A DNA stretch of 64,000 bases from Coralloluteibacterium thermophilum. GTDB lineage: Bacteria; Pseudomonadota; Gammaproteobacteria; Xanthomonadales; Xanthomonadaceae. Both the position numbers and the translations under genes were made by a program. Of the stretch, positions 35,464 through 47,100 are shown piece after piece (positions within the stretch are counted from its first letter, which is position 1; each line of letters starts with the position of its first letter). Location of the stretch: NCBI RefSeq assembly GCF_042654365.1, contig NZ_JBHSGG010000017.1:1-64000 (forward strand). The letters are read 5' to 3'. Below the pieces are notes generated by a model. It did not search any database and was not told the origin of the DNA. It was given only the letters and a program-made list of their open reading frames with translations.

Positions 35464-35976
35464 ATGAACACCACCACCCGCGTTCTGCTCGCCGCAGCCA
35501 TCGTCGTCTCGCTTGGCGCCTGCACCAAGCGCACCCGCGAGGAGCTGCCGCCGGAGCCCACCACCCCGCCGCCGACCGCCACCGCTCCGAGCACCACCGC
35601 CGGCGCCTACACCCCCGAGGATCTGGACCGCGACGCCTGCCTGCGCCAGCGCGTGGTCTACTTCGACTTCGACCAGGACACCCTGCGCTCGGAGTTCCAG
35701 CAGATCATCGGCTGCCACGCCAAGTACCTGCGTGACCGTCCGATGGCCCGCATCACCCTCGAGGGCCACGCCGACGAGCGCGGCAGCCGCGAGTACAACC
35801 TGGGTCTGGGCGAGCGCCGCGCGAACGCGGTGAACTCGGCGCTGACCGGTGCGGGCGGCCAGGCCAGCCAGCTGACCGTCGTCAGCTACGGCGAGGAGCG
35901 TCCGGTCTGCACGCAGTCGGGCGAGTCCTGCTGGCAGCAGAACCGTCGCGTCGAGATCGTCTACACCGCGCGCTGA
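35464..35976 (+). CDS. pal: Peptidoglycan-associated lipoprotein Pal
   Basis: 170 aa. Lipoprotein signal peptide with lipobox VSLGAC (C20), a proline/threonine-rich linker to about residue 50, then an OmpA-like domain with VVYFDFDQDTLR, ITLEGHADERGSREYNLGLGERRANAV (peptidoglycan-binding residues) and NRRVEIVY. It anchors the outer membrane to the wall and is the target of TolB. GAGGA before the ATG is a good ribosome binding site. Unusual for Pal, the domain has three cysteines in DACLRQ, GCHAKY and the CTQSGESCW pair, suggesting disulfides. Confidence 0.96.
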   Translation: MNTTTRVLLAAAIVVSLGACTKRTREELPPEPTTPPPTATAPSTTAGAYTPEDLDRDACLRQRVVYFDFDQDTLRSEFQQIIGCHAKYLRDRPMARITLEGHADERGSREYNLGLGERRANAVNSALTGAGGQASQLTVVSYGEERPVCTQSGESCWQQNRRVEIVYTAR

Positions 35977-36002
35977 TCCCGCGCCTGAAGCAAAAGAGCG
36001 AA

Positions 36003-36875
36003 ATGCACGTACGTTTCCTGCAAGTCGCGATCGTAGCGGCGGCCCTCGTGGCCGCCGCTCCGGTATCTGCGCAACGCGCGAGCCTCGCCGATCGCGTGGC
36101 CGCACTCGAACAGCAGCAGGCCCGCCAGGGCAGCGAGTCCTCGTTCGAGCAGGTCAACCGCATGATGCAGCTCCAGTCGGAGCTCCAGGCGTTGCGCGGC
36201 CAGGTCGAGTCGATGCAGGCGGAGCTCGAGCAGCTCCGGACGCGCAGTCGCCAGCAATATGTCGACCTCGATGCCCGCATCGGCCGCATCGAAGGTGGCC
36301 AGCTTCCTGCCGGCGGCGGTGCCGACGGCACGCTCATGGAGCCCCCGGAGCTCGGGCGGCAGGGCGGCGAAGGCGCGGCCGCGCCGGTCAGCGAACCCGT
36401 CGCCGAGCTGCGCCGGGTCGGGCAGTCCGTCATCCCGGGCTCCCAGCTCGGGACCGACGGCGCCGCCGCGGCGCCCGCGGATCCCGCGACCGAACGCGCC
36501 GACTACCAGGCCGCGTTCGACGCGCTGAAGGAGGGCCAGTACGCCGACGCCGCAGCGCGCTTCCGCAGCTTCATCGAGCGTCATCCCCAGAGCGCGTTGA
36601 TCGACAACGCCAACTACTGGCTGGGCGAGTCCTACTACGTCACCCAGAACTACGACCTGGCGCTGGAGGCCTTCCAGACCCTCGTCCAGCGCTACCCCGA
36701 TTCCGACAAGGCGCCCGGCGCCCTGCTGAAGGCGGGTTATTCGCAGCTCGAGCTGCGCCAGTACGACGCCGGCGAGGCCACCCTCCGCCGCGTGCTCGAA
36801 CAGTATCCCGGTACGCCCGAGGCCTCGCTGGCCGACGGCCGCCTGCGCGGGCTGGTCCTCGACCGCCAGCGCTGA
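36003..36875 (+). CDS. cpoB: Cell division coordinator CpoB (YbgF)
   Basis: 290-aa periplasmic protein: signal peptide MHVRFLQVAIVAAALVAAAPVSAQ, N-terminal trimerising coiled coil (LADRVAALEQQQARQ to about residue 95), glycine/alanine-rich linker, and C-terminal TPRs from about 163 (YQAAFDALKEGQYADAAARF, YWLGESYYVTQNYDLALEAF, QLELRQYDAGEATLRRVL). It links Tol-Pal to PBP1b during septation; mrcB for PBP1b is in this window at 55.3 kb. Last gene of the tol-pal cluster. Confidence 0.94.
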   Translation: MHVRFLQVAIVAAALVAAAPVSAQRASLADRVAALEQQQARQGSESSFEQVNRMMQLQSELQALRGQVESMQAELEQLRTRSRQQYVDLDARIGRIEGGQLPAGGGADGTLMEPPELGRQGGEGAAAPVSEPVAELRRVGQSVIPGSQLGTDGAAAAPADPATERADYQAAFDALKEGQYADAAARFRSFIERHPQSALIDNANYWLGESYYVTQNYDLALEAFQTLVQRYPDSDKAPGALLKAGYSQLELRQYDAGEATLRRVLEQYPGTPEASLADGRLRGLVLDRQR

Positions 36876-36901
36876 TCCGACCGCGCCGGCCGGCCGCCGC
36901 G

Positions 36902-36907
36902 TATCAT
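36902..36907 (+). promoter_or_regulatory. Possible -10 element for queE
   Basis: TATCAT, 25 bp before the queE start in the gap after cpoB; the upstream region is nearly all G/C and shows no -35 consensus. Confidence 0.35.
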
Positions 36908-36931
36908 CGCGGCCGCGCCGCCCAGGGTTCC

Positions 36932-37627
36932 ATGATGTCCGTCCAGCCTTCTCCCGTTGCGGCCATGCCGGATGACGCGGCCGCCCCGGAGCGGCTGCGC
37001 ATCACCGAGGTCTTCCTGTCCCTGCAGGGCGAGTCGCTCAGCATCGGCCGGCCGACCGTCTTCGTGCGCCTGACCGGCTGCCCGCTCCGCTGCGTCTACT
37101 GCGACACCGCCTACGCCTTCCACGGTGGCGCCTGGCGCGACATCGACGCGCTGGTGGACGAGGTGGTGGGCTTCGGCGTCCGCCACGTCTGCGTCACCGG
37201 CGGCGAGCCGCTCGCGCAGAAGCGCTGCCTGATCCTCCTGCGCCGGCTCTGCGACGCCGGGCTCACGGTGTCGCTGGAGACCTCGGGTGCGCTCGACGTC
37301 TCCGCGGTGGACCCGCGCGTCTCGCGCGTGCTCGACATCAAGACGCCGGCCTCCGGCGAGGCTGCACGCAACCTCTGGAGCAATCTTCCGCTGCTGACGG
37401 CGCGCGACCAGGTGAAGTTCGTCGTCTGCGGCCGCGAGGACTACGAGTGGGCCCGCGAGGTGGTGAGGACGCACGGCCTCGCCGCCCGCTGCGAGGTGCT
37501 GTTCTCGCCGAGCCACGGGCAGGTCGACCCGACCGCGCTCGCCGACTGGATCGTGGCCGACCGCCTCGACGTGCGTTTCCAGCTGCAGCTGCACAAGCTG
37601 CTGTGGAACGACGCGCAGGGCCGTTGA
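36932..37627 (+). CDS. queE: 7-carboxy-7-deazaguanine synthase QueE
   Basis: 231-aa radical SAM enzyme of queuosine synthesis; makes 7-carboxy-7-deazaguanine from 6-carboxytetrahydropterin. The iron-sulfur motif is CPLRCVYC near residue 50, and SAM-binding VCVTGGEPLAQ follows. SLQGESLSIGRPTVFVRLTGC is the typical N-terminal segment. The LETSGALDVS strand is also characteristic. Two adjacent ATG codons can start it. queC lies downstream in the same orientation, 133 bp away. Confidence 0.95.
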   Translation: MMSVQPSPVAAMPDDAAAPERLRITEVFLSLQGESLSIGRPTVFVRLTGCPLRCVYCDTAYAFHGGAWRDIDALVDEVVGFGVRHVCVTGGEPLAQKRCLILLRRLCDAGLTVSLETSGALDVSAVDPRVSRVLDIKTPASGEAARNLWSNLPLLTARDQVKFVVCGREDYEWAREVVRTHGLAARCEVLFSPSHGQVDPTALADWIVADRLDVRFQLQLHKLLWNDAQGR

Positions 37628-37760
37628 GCCGGCTGCGTCCCACCCTTGGCAACGTGACGCGCGCGCGCTCGGCAGCCCGGCGTCCCCGGCACCGCAGCGT
37701 ACCCACCTCGAAGGGCGTGAGACGCTCTAGACTGCCCCTTCTCCGATGCAACGCACACGC

Positions 37761-38432
37761 ATGAGTACCCGCAACGCCGTCGTCCTCCTTTCCGGAGGCA
37801 TGGATTCCGCAGTCGTCCTCGCCATGGCGCGCGAGGCGGGCTTCGCCTGCCACGCCCTGAGCGTGTCCTACGGACAGCGCCACACCTCCGAGCTGGCCGC
37901 CGCGGCCCGCGTCGCGGACATGCTCGGTGCGGTCGCGCACAAGACCGTGCAGGTGGACCTGCGCGCCATCGGCGGGTCGGCGCTGACCGACGACATCGAC
38001 GTGCCGGCGAGCGGTGGCGACGGCATCCCCGTCACCTATGTCCCGGCGCGCAACACGATCATGCTCTCGGTCGCGCTCGGCTGGGCCGAGGTGCTCGGCG
38101 CCGGCGACATCTACTGCGGCGTCAACGCGGTGGACTACTCCGGCTACCCCGACTGCCGTCCGGCCTTCGTCGAGGCCTTCGAACGGCTCGCCAACCTCGC
38201 CACCAAGGCCGCCGTCGAGGGCAGGCCGCTGCACGTGCGGGCACCGCTGATCGCCCTGTCGAAGGCGGACATCGTGCGCGAGGGGCTGCGGCTGGGCGTC
38301 GACTTCGCGCAGACCGTCTCCTGCTACCGCGCCGATCTGGACGGGCGCGCCTGCGGCGCCTGCGACGCCTGCCGGCTCCGCGCCGAAGGCTTCGCGGCAG
38401 CCGGCGTGGCCGATCCCACCCGCTACGCTTGA
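37761..38432 (+). CDS. queC: 7-cyano-7-deazaguanine synthase QueC
   Basis: 223-aa PP-loop ATPase converting carboxydeazaguanine to preQ0. The loop VVLLSGGMDSAVVLAMA is at about 8-24, YVPARNTIMLSVALG in the middle, and four zinc-binding cysteines lie near the C terminus (SCYRADLDGRACGACDAC). AVDYSGYPDCRPAF is typical of QueC. It follows queE in the queuosine pathway. A TAGACT box at 37728-37733, 28 bp before the ATG, may be its own -10. tRNA-Lys starts 66 bp after the stop. Confidence 0.95.
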   Translation: MSTRNAVVLLSGGMDSAVVLAMAREAGFACHALSVSYGQRHTSELAAAARVADMLGAVAHKTVQVDLRAIGGSALTDDIDVPASGGDGIPVTYVPARNTIMLSVALGWAEVLGAGDIYCGVNAVDYSGYPDCRPAFVEAFERLANLATKAAVEGRPLHVRAPLIALSKADIVREGLRLGVDFAQTVSCYRADLDGRACGACDACRLRAEGFAAAGVADPTRYA

Positions 38433-38498
38433 CGGACATCGCGCGGCGCATCGGGTAGACTCCTCCGCCCCGCGGCGCATGCCGCCGCGCGGCGCTGT

Positions 38499-38574
38499 GG
38501 GCCGTTAGCTCAGTCGGTAGAGCATCGGACTTTTAATCCGCTGGTCGTTGGTTCGAATCCAACACGGCCCACCA
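38499..38574 (+). tRNA. tRNA-Lys (anticodon UUU)
   Basis: A 76-nt cloverleaf. Acceptor GGGCCGT pairs with ACGGCCC, D arm GCTC...GAGC, anticodon loop CTTTTAA with TTT, T arm loop GTTCGAATCC, and encoded CCA at the 3' end. Sequence is very close to E. coli tRNA-Lys. Confidence 0.97.
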
Positions 38575-38731
38575 CCCCATCGACGACGGGTTGCGCATGG
38601 CGCCCAGCCATGCTCGCGGCCCGGCAGCCGTGCCCGACCGCAGGGATGCCGAGGTCCTGGACGCTCCTCATCGCGGCGCTGTGTGCCCGTTGGGCTGTGG
38701 CCTGGTGGTTTGCCGGACGTGGCCCGTCGAT

Positions 38732-38797
38732 GGACCTCCCTCTGCAGCCCTCCGTTCGTGCGCAGGGGGCGGAGGGCTGGGCTGGTTGCGGAGGTCC
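38732..38797. other. Long two-part stem-loop in the gap after tRNA-Lys
   Basis: GGACCTCC (38732-38739) pairs with GGAGGTCC (38790-38797), and inside it CAGCCCTCCG (38745-38754) pairs with CGGAGGGCTG (38770-38779), leaving a 15-base loop and an asymmetric bulge. It sits in the middle of the 385-bp stretch between tRNA-Lys and the next small gene, where I see no credible coding region. It has no T-run, so it is not a plain terminator. It could be part of a small RNA or a mobile-repeat remnant. Confidence 0.5.
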
Positions 38798-38959
38798 GAA
38801 TGCGCGCGTCGTCCGCGTCGCCGCACTGGCTGCGCAGAGGGTGTGGTCGCCGGAACGGCGAACGCCGCGTCGCGTCCGCGTGAACGCCAGCGTGAAATTT
38901 CCGGACGCACGCGGCTGCGCCGGCGGCTATCGTGTCCGGGAGGGCAGCAAGGCAGCATC

Positions 38960-39223
38960 ATGCGCACGATAAGAGGATTCCGGCTCGAACCGGCGAGCAC
39001 CTGCGTACCGGCCATCGAGGGCGAGGACGTCTACGTCCCCGCGATCCATGTGGTGGGCAACGGCGTCGACGCGGTGTGGCCGTGCGCGCCGGGCGTGGCG
39101 ACGGCGATGAGCCTCAGGGCGGCGAACATGATCGCCGAGGCCTACATCGTGGCGGTGGTCGACGTGGGCCCGGACGGCATGCCGGTCTTCCCGCCCCTGC
39201 ACGACGTCGCGTTGCCGGCCTGA
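38960..39223 (+). CDS. Hypothetical 87-aa protein
   Basis: Starts MRTIRGFRLEPASTCVPAIEG and ends FPPLHDVALPA. Third codon positions are almost all G or C, as in neighbouring genes, and AAGG lies about seven bases before the ATG, which supports a real gene. Secondary structure looks mixed: AAMSLRAANMIAEAYIVAVVDVG-type helix and strand; there is no signal peptide or membrane helix. I recognise no family. It converges with recQ with 16 bp between the stops. Confidence 0.6.
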   Translation: MRTIRGFRLEPASTCVPAIEGEDVYVPAIHVVGNGVDAVWPCAPGVATAMSLRAANMIAEAYIVAVVDVGPDGMPVFPPLHDVALPA

Positions 39224-39239
39224 CGCCGTCGGCCGGGGC

Positions 39240-41042
<1,803 letters not shown>

Positions 41043-41100
41043 CCGCACAAGGGTAGCAAGCCGGACGTTCGCCGCGCTGGACGGCGGTGCGGGCACGCGC

Positions 41101-41131
41101 AAAAAAAGGGCCCCGGCCGACGCCGGGGCCC
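41101..41131 (-). terminator. Rho-independent terminator of the S8 protease gene
   Basis: A perfect 10-bp stem (GGGCCCCGGC at 41108-41117 with its complement at 41122-41131) and tetraloop CGAC; on the minus strand it is followed by seven T (41107-41101). It lies 24 bp beyond the protease stop. Confidence 0.93.
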
Positions 41132-41154
41132 GACTCACCTGAACGGGGATCAGG

Positions 41155-43371
41155 TCAGTTGACCGTGGCGCGGAAGGTCGCGCGCGCGAAGGCGCGTTCG
41201 CCGATCACCTTGAAGTACCAGGTGCCCGCCGCCGGATTGGCGATCGTGATGAGCTCGTTGTTGCCCGGGCGCTGCGAGGCGTAGTCGTGGGCGTCGGCAT
41301 CCGGTTCGACGCCCTCCGCCGCGTACAGGCTGATGTCGCCGCTGCCGCCGGAGGTCTGCACCCGCAGGCTGGCGGCGCCGGCCGGCACCTCGATGGTGTA
41401 GACGAGCTCGTCGCCGGCGGCACCTGCGAGGTCGCGCACCAGCTCGCCGCTGCTCACCGGCACCGCGTCGCCCGGCTCGAGCCAGTCGGCCAGCAGGGCG
41501 ACGCCGCTGAACGCGCTGTAGGCGCGCACGTCGACGTACCAGGTGCCAGCTTCCGGCGTCGGGAAGGTGCAGGTCTCGTTGTTGCCGGCGAGGTAGGGGC
41601 GGCAGTCGTAGACGGTGGTGGAAGGCTCGCCGCCGAAGCGCACGTACAGGTCGGCATCGCCGGTCCCGCCGGAGATCGCGACGCTCAGGTTCGTCGCGTT
41701 CGCCGGCACGTCGAACTGGTAGGTCAGGACCTGCCCCGTCGCGGCCGAGAGGCCCGTCACCGGCACGCCCTTCTGCAGTTCGTCGCGGGGTTCGGGCTCG
41801 GGCTCGGGATCCGGGCCCGGATCGCCCGGGTCGTCGACCAGCCGCGCCAGGGCGGCGGGGATGTCGATCAGGCCGTGGCCGAAGGTCGTGTCGTAGCCCG
41901 GCGCGCCCAGGTCCTCGGCGGTCTGCTCCAGCGCGCGGCGGATCTGGTAGTTGGTCCAGGTCGGATCGGCGCTCTTGAGCAGCGCGGCGGCGCCCGCGAC
42001 GTGCGGAGTGGCCATCGAGGTGCCCGAGTTGTAGGCGAGGGCCGTGTCGGAGAGCGTGGGGATGGCCGAGGCGGTCGCGCTCTGCCCGAGCAGGTTGGCG
42101 GCGATGTACTGGCCGTCGGCCTGGCTGATGTCGAGAGCGGGGATGGTCGAGCTGACCACCGTGCCGCCGATCGCGCCCGGGACGTTGTTGTAGATGACCG
42201 AGGCGACGCCGCCGGCGGCCGCGACGTTGCCGTTCTTCTCCTCGAAGCTGATCTCGCCGCGCTCGCACAGCACGACCTTCCCGGCCCAGGCGCTGTCGCT
42301 CGCCGTGCACAGGCCGCCATCGACGAGCTCGCCGGTCGCCGCGGTCTCGGTGCTGCCCTCCATCGACTGGGCGAAGAAGGTCTGGCCGCCCACGGTCAGC
42401 TCGGCCTCCTGCACGTAGTAGGCGCTCAGCACGGAGACCGCGGGGGCGGCCACGCTGACCTGGTCGTTGCGCTGGGAGCTCGTGTAGGCGTCCTTGTTGA
42501 TGTCGACGCCGCCGACCGACATCACCACCGGGTAGGAGGCCGGGTAGCTGTAGGAGGTATTGCCGGCGTTGCCCGCCGCGGCGATGCTCAGGATGCCCTG
42601 CTGGGCGAGCGCGTTGAACGCGGCCTCCTCCGCGGCGATGGCGTTGCTGCCGCCGAGGCTCATGTTGATGACGTCGGCGCCCGCGTCCGCGCAGCGGTTG
42701 GCGGCGTCGACGAGATCGGAGGCATAGCTCCAGGTGCAGTTGCCCGCGTTGCCGTTGCCGAACACCTTGACGATGAACAGCGACACCTCGCCGGGGCTCA
42801 CGCCGACCACGCCCTCGCCCTGGTAGGCGGCGGCGATGGTGCCGGCGACGTGCGTGCCGTGGCCGCAGACGTCGGTGTTCCAGTTGCTCGGATGGCCGCC
42901 GATGACGTCCACGCCCTGGAAGTCGACGTGGTTGGCCTGGAGGCCGGAGTCGATCACGCAGACCGTGGTGCCGGCGCCGGTGACCGCGTCGTCGTCGATC
43001 TGGCCGTCGCGGTCGGCGTCCCACAGGTCGCGCGCCTTCACCAGGTCGATGCCGTAGGGGATGGTCTCCGCCATCGGATAGCGCTTGGCGTCGACCTCCA
43101 CCTTGACCACGTCCGCGCGCTGGCGCAGGCGCTCGACCGCCGCGGCGGGCACGGTGACGGCGACGGCGTTCTGGCGGTCGAGGCTGTGGTGCACGACCGC
43201 ACGCTCCTGGCTGAGCGCGTGGGTCAGGCTGGCCTTGGCGCCCGGCTTGAACTGGACGATGACGCGCTCGGTGGCGTCCTGGGTCGTGGGGGACTGGGCG
43301 TGGACGAGGCCCGCGCCGGCGCCCATGGCGAGGCCGAGCGCGAGCGCCTGGGCCAGCTTGCTGTGCTTCAT
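41155..43371 (-). CDS. Secreted S8 (subtilisin-like) serine protease with PA and two PPC domains
   Basis: 738-aa exported precursor. Signal peptide to about residue 26 (ALGLAMGAGAGLVHAQ), then an inhibitor I9-like prodomain (35-95). Catalytic domain: D141 in VCVIDSGLQ, H171 in GHGTHVAG, oxyanion N268 in AAAGNAG, S452 in SGTSMATPH. A protease-associated (PA) domain is inserted at about 345-430. A D/P/E linker (540-556) is followed by two bacterial pre-peptidase C-terminal (PPC) domains, about 560-645 and 655-738, recognisable by GDADLYVRFGGEP and GDISLYAAEGVEP. Likely secreted by type II secretion, with PPC domains usually removed on maturation. GGAGAA precedes the ATG. Substrate preference cannot be inferred. 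Confidence 0.92.
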   Translation of the reverse strand: MKHSKLAQALALGLAMGAGAGLVHAQSPTTQDATERVIVQFKPGAKASLTHALSQERAVVHHSLDRQNAVAVTVPAAAVERLRQRADVVKVEVDAKRYPMAETIPYGIDLVKARDLWDADRDGQIDDDAVTGAGTTVCVIDSGLQANHVDFQGVDVIGGHPSNWNTDVCGHGTHVAGTIAAAYQGEGVVGVSPGEVSLFIVKVFGNGNAGNCTWSYASDLVDAANRCADAGADVINMSLGGSNAIAAEEAAFNALAQQGILSIAAAGNAGNTSYSYPASYPVVMSVGGVDINKDAYTSSQRNDQVSVAAPAVSVLSAYYVQEAELTVGGQTFFAQSMEGSTETAATGELVDGGLCTASDSAWAGKVVLCERGEISFEEKNGNVAAAGGVASVIYNNVPGAIGGTVVSSTIPALDISQADGQYIAANLLGQSATASAIPTLSDTALAYNSGTSMATPHVAGAAALLKSADPTWTNYQIRRALEQTAEDLGAPGYDTTFGHGLIDIPAALARLVDDPGDPGPDPEPEPEPRDELQKGVPVTGLSAATGQVLTYQFDVPANATNLSVAISGGTGDADLYVRFGGEPSTTVYDCRPYLAGNNETCTFPTPEAGTWYVDVRAYSAFSGVALLADWLEPGDAVPVSSGELVRDLAGAAGDELVYTIEVPAGAASLRVQTSGGSGDISLYAAEGVEPDADAHDYASQRPGNNELITIANPAAGTWYFKVIGERAFARATFRATVN

Positions 43372-43528
43372 CGTGAGTTCTCCGCGTTGGTGGCAGCGAC
43401 CCGTACAGGGCGGGCCGACCTGGAAACGCCTCGAACTTAGCACCGGCATGAGCGGCCGCTGAACGCACACGGGCCACGCATGCAGGGCCCGTGGCACGCG
43501 TGAAACACGCAGCGACACGCGGAGACAA

Positions 43529-43555
43529 CGACGCCCGGCGCGGGGCCGGGCGTCG
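43529..43555 (-). terminator. Probable terminator hairpin of dps
   Basis: An 11-bp perfect stem (43529-43539 with 43545-43555) and 5-base loop, 27 bp beyond the dps stop. The minus-strand tail GTTGTCT is only weakly T-rich. The arms CGACGCCCGGC/GCCGGGCGTCG are identical to those of the terminator at 9957-9983. Confidence 0.6.
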
Positions 43556-43581
43556 TCGGGAAAACAGGCGGGGGAGTCTGC

Positions 43582-44094
43582 CTACTGCAGCATGGAGCGC
43601 AGCATCCAGGCGGTCTTCTCGTGGTGGGTCATGCGCTCCGTCACCAGGTCGGCGGTGGGCTGGTCGTTGGCCTCGTCCGCGACCTTGAAGACCTCGCGCG
43701 CGCTGCGCGACGCGGCCTCGTGGCCTTCCACGAGCTGGCGGAGCATCGATTCCCAGTCGGGGATGCCGGTCTCCTCGGCGATCGACGACAGCTCGGAGAA
43801 CTGCTTGCCCGAGCCCGGCACGAACACGCCCAGGGCACGGATGCGCTCGGCGATCTCGTCCGTCGCCGTCCACAGTTCGTTGTACTGGGTCTCGAACATG
43901 TTGTGCAGCGAATTGAAGTGCGGCCCGGTCACGTTCCAGTGGAAGTTGTGGGTCTTGAGGTAGAGCGTGTAGGTGTCGGCGAGCAGCCGCGTCATCGCCT
44001 CGGCGATCTGCGTGCGGTCCTGTTCGTCGATGCCGATGCGGATCTGCGGGTCCGGTTTCTCGAGTTTGGACACGGTGTTCTCCGGGGTGGCCAT
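43582..44094 (-). CDS. dps: Dps-family ferritin-like DNA-protection protein
   Basis: 170 aa. The ferroxidase signature THNFHWNVTGPHFNSLHNMFE lies at about 48-68, with YNELWTATDEIAERIRALG after it; H52, H64 and D79 are the expected iron ligands. The C terminus ERMTHHEKTAWMLRSML is typical of a Dps subgroup that often lacks the lysine-rich DNA-binding tail. The dodecamer stores iron and consumes peroxide, protecting DNA. A TTGGCC-17-TAATTC promoter lies just upstream; no OxyR site could be recognised with confidence. It is divergent from hrpA. Confidence 0.94.
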   Translation of the reverse strand: MATPENTVSKLEKPDPQIRIGIDEQDRTQIAEAMTRLLADTYTLYLKTHNFHWNVTGPHFNSLHNMFETQYNELWTATDEIAERIRALGVFVPGSGKQFSELSSIAEETGIPDWESMLRQLVEGHEAASRSAREVFKVADEANDQPTADLVTERMTHHEKTAWMLRSMLQ

Positions 44095-44122
44095 TGCGCG
44101 TCTCCAGGAAGGATGGACCTTA

Positions 44123-44151
44123 GAATTATGGGCCGGATGCGTTCAGGCCAA
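44123..44151 (-). promoter_or_regulatory. Candidate dps promoter
   Basis: Minus-strand TTGGCC (44151-44146), exactly 17 bp, TAATTC (44128-44123), about 30 bp upstream of the dps ATG in the 86-bp divergent gap with hrpA. Confidence 0.5.
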
Positions 44152-44180
44152 ATGAATTCGCCGGATCGCGCCCATAGTCG

Positions 44181-47100
44181 ATGTCTATCGTGAAGCCCAG
44201 CGCCGCTCCCGCCCCGTCGTTCCCACCCGAGTTCGAGGAGACCCTCAGCCGCGACCGCGGGCGCCTGTTGCGCCTGCGCGGGGAGGCGCGCAGGCCCGGT
44301 GCGAAACCGGCGCTGCGCGAGCGCTACGAGGCCGCGCTGGCGGCCTCGCGCGCGGCCCATGCGGCGCGGCGCGCGCAGGCGCCCACGCCGACCTTCCCCG
44401 AGGACCTGCCGGTGGCGCGCGAGGCGGAGCGCATCGTCGCGCTGATCCGCAGCCACCAGGTGGTGGTCGTCGCGGGCGAGACGGGCTCGGGCAAGACCAC
44501 GCAGCTTCCCAAGCTGTGCCTGGCGGCCGGGCGCGGCGTGGCCGGCATGATCGGCTGTACCCAGCCGCGCCGCATCGCCGCGCGCGCGGTGGCGCGGCGC
44601 GTGGCGGAGGAGCTGGGCAGCGAGATCGGCGGCGCGGTGGGCTTCCAGGTGCGCTTCACCGACAACGTGTCCGAGCGCACCCACATCAAGTTCATGACCG
44701 ACGGCATCCTGCTCGCCGAGATCGCCTCGGACCGCTGGTTGTCGGCCTACGACACGATCATCGTCGACGAGGCGCACGAGCGCAGCCTCAACATCGACTT
44801 CCTGCTCGGCTTCCTCAAGACCCTGCTGGCGCGCCGGCCCGACCTCAAGCTGATCGTCACCTCGGCGACCATCGACACCGGCCGCTTCGCGAAGCACTTC
44901 GGCGACGCGCCGGTGGTGGACGTGGCCGGGCGCAGCCATCCGGTCGAGGTGCGCTGGCGCGGCGGCGCGCAGGCGGCCGGCGATGACGAGGAGGGCGCGC
45001 AGGAGCCGCGCTCGATGGTCGAGGCCATCGTCGCCGCGATGGACGAGATCGCCCGCGAGGACCCGCGTGGCGACACCCTGGTGTTCCTGCCGGGCGAGCG
45101 CGAGATCCGCGACACCCACCAGGCGCTCGAGCGCCGCAAGTACCGCGAGACCGAGGTGCTGCCCCTGTACGCGCGGCTCTCCGCGCGCGACCAGGACCGC
45201 GTGTTCAACCCGGGGCCGAAGCGGCGCATCGTGCTCGCCACCAACGTGGCCGAGACCTCGCTCACGGTCCCGCGCATCCGCTACGTGATCGACCCGGGCG
45301 TGGCCCGGGTCAAGCGCTACAGCCCGCGGCAGAAGCTCGACCGCCTGCACATCGAGAAGATCAGCCAGGCCAGCGCCAACCAGCGCGCCGGCCGCTGCGG
45401 GCGCGTGGCCGCGGGCGTGTGCTACCGGCTCTACGACGAGAGCGACTTCCTCTCGCGGCCCGCGTTCACCGACCCCGAGATCCTGCGCGCCTCGCTGGCC
45501 GGCGTGATCCTGCGCATGCTCGACGCGCGCCTCGGCCGCATCGAGGACTTCCCCTTCCTGGAAGCGCCGGACCCGCGCGCGGTGGCCGACGGCTGGCAGC
45601 AGCTCGTCGAACTCGGCGCGGTCGACGATGCGCGCCGGCTCACCGCGGTCGGCCGCGCGATGGCGCGGATGCCGGTCGATCCCAAGCTCGCGCGCATCCT
45701 GGTCGCCGCGAACGCCCACGGCTGCCTGCGCGAGGCGCTGGTGATCTGCGCCTTCCTCGGCATCCAGGATCCGCGCGAGCGCCCGGCCGACGCACGCCAG
45801 GCGGCGGACCAGGCGCACGCGGAATTCAACGATCCGCGCAGCGAGTTCGTCGGCGTGCTGAACCTCTGGGCCGCCTATCGCACGGCGCACGAGGAACTCA
45901 CCCAGTCGAAGCTGCGCGACTGGTGTGGCAAGCGCTTCCTCGGCTTCCTGCGCATGCGCGAATGGCGCGAGCTGCACCGCCAGCTGCACGTGCTGGTCGG
46001 CGATCTCGGCTGGGCCGAGAACAGCGAGCCGGCCAAGTACCCGGCGCTGCACCGCGCGCTGATCGCGGGCCTGCCGACCCAGGTCGGCCACCGCGCCGAC
46101 AAGCAGCTCTACGAGGGGCCGCGCGGGCGGCGCTACCAGGTGTTCCCCGGTTCCTCGCTGGCCTCGAAGCCGCCGCCGTGGATGCTCTCGGCCGTGCTGC
46201 TCGACACCCAGAAGGTCTGGGGCCTGATGAACGCGGCCATCGAGCCGGACTGGGCGATCGCCGAGCTTCCGCACCTCCTCGCGCGCCGCTACCACGATCC
46301 GCACTGGTCGCGGGCGCAGGGGCGGGTGATCGGCAGCGAGCAGATCTCCCTGTTCGGCCTGGTGCTCGCACCCAGGCGGCCGGTGCACTACGGCGCCCTG
46401 TTCCCGCTGGAGTCGCGCGAGATCTTCGTGCGCGAGGGACTGGTGCCGGGCGAGGTCGACACCCGCGTCGCCTTCCTCGAGCGCAACCTCGCGACGCTGG
46501 AGAAGGCCAGGGAGGAGGAGGCCAAGCTGCGCCGGGTGGGGCTGGTCGCCGACGCAGACTGGCAGGCGCGCTGGTATCTCGACCGCCTGCCGGCCGACAT
46601 CAACAGCGCCGTGGCGCTGGAGAGCTGGTACCGGACGCTGGACGCGGCCGGCAAGGCGGCGCTGCAGTGGTCGCTCGCCGAACTGCTGCCCGGCGAGGGC
46701 AGCGAGGCCGACCGCTATCCCAGGTACCTCGCGCTCGGCGACGTGCGCCTGGCGATGCACTACCGCTTCGAGCCCGGCGCCGAGGACGACGGCGTCACCC
46801 TGGATGTCCCGCTGCACCTGCTCAACGCGCTGGACGCCGCGCGGCTGTCCTGGCTGGCCCCGGGCTTCGTCGAGGAACTGGCGACCGCCCTGATCCGCGG
46901 CCTGCCGAAGGCGCAGCGGCGCAACTACGTGCCGGCGCCGGACTTCGCCCGCGCCTTCGCCGAGGCCTTCCCGCAGCCGAGCGCCGACAGCCTGCCCGGC
47001 GAACTGGCGCGCTTCCTGTCGCGGGCGACCGGCGCGGCGCTGGCGCCGACCGACTTCGACGTGGCCGCGCTGGAGCCGCACCTGCGCATGAACGTCCGCC

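Noticed and set aside
38575..38960. Integrated element behind tRNA-Lys
   Set aside because: No integrase gene and no second copy of the tRNA 3' end could be found within the window.
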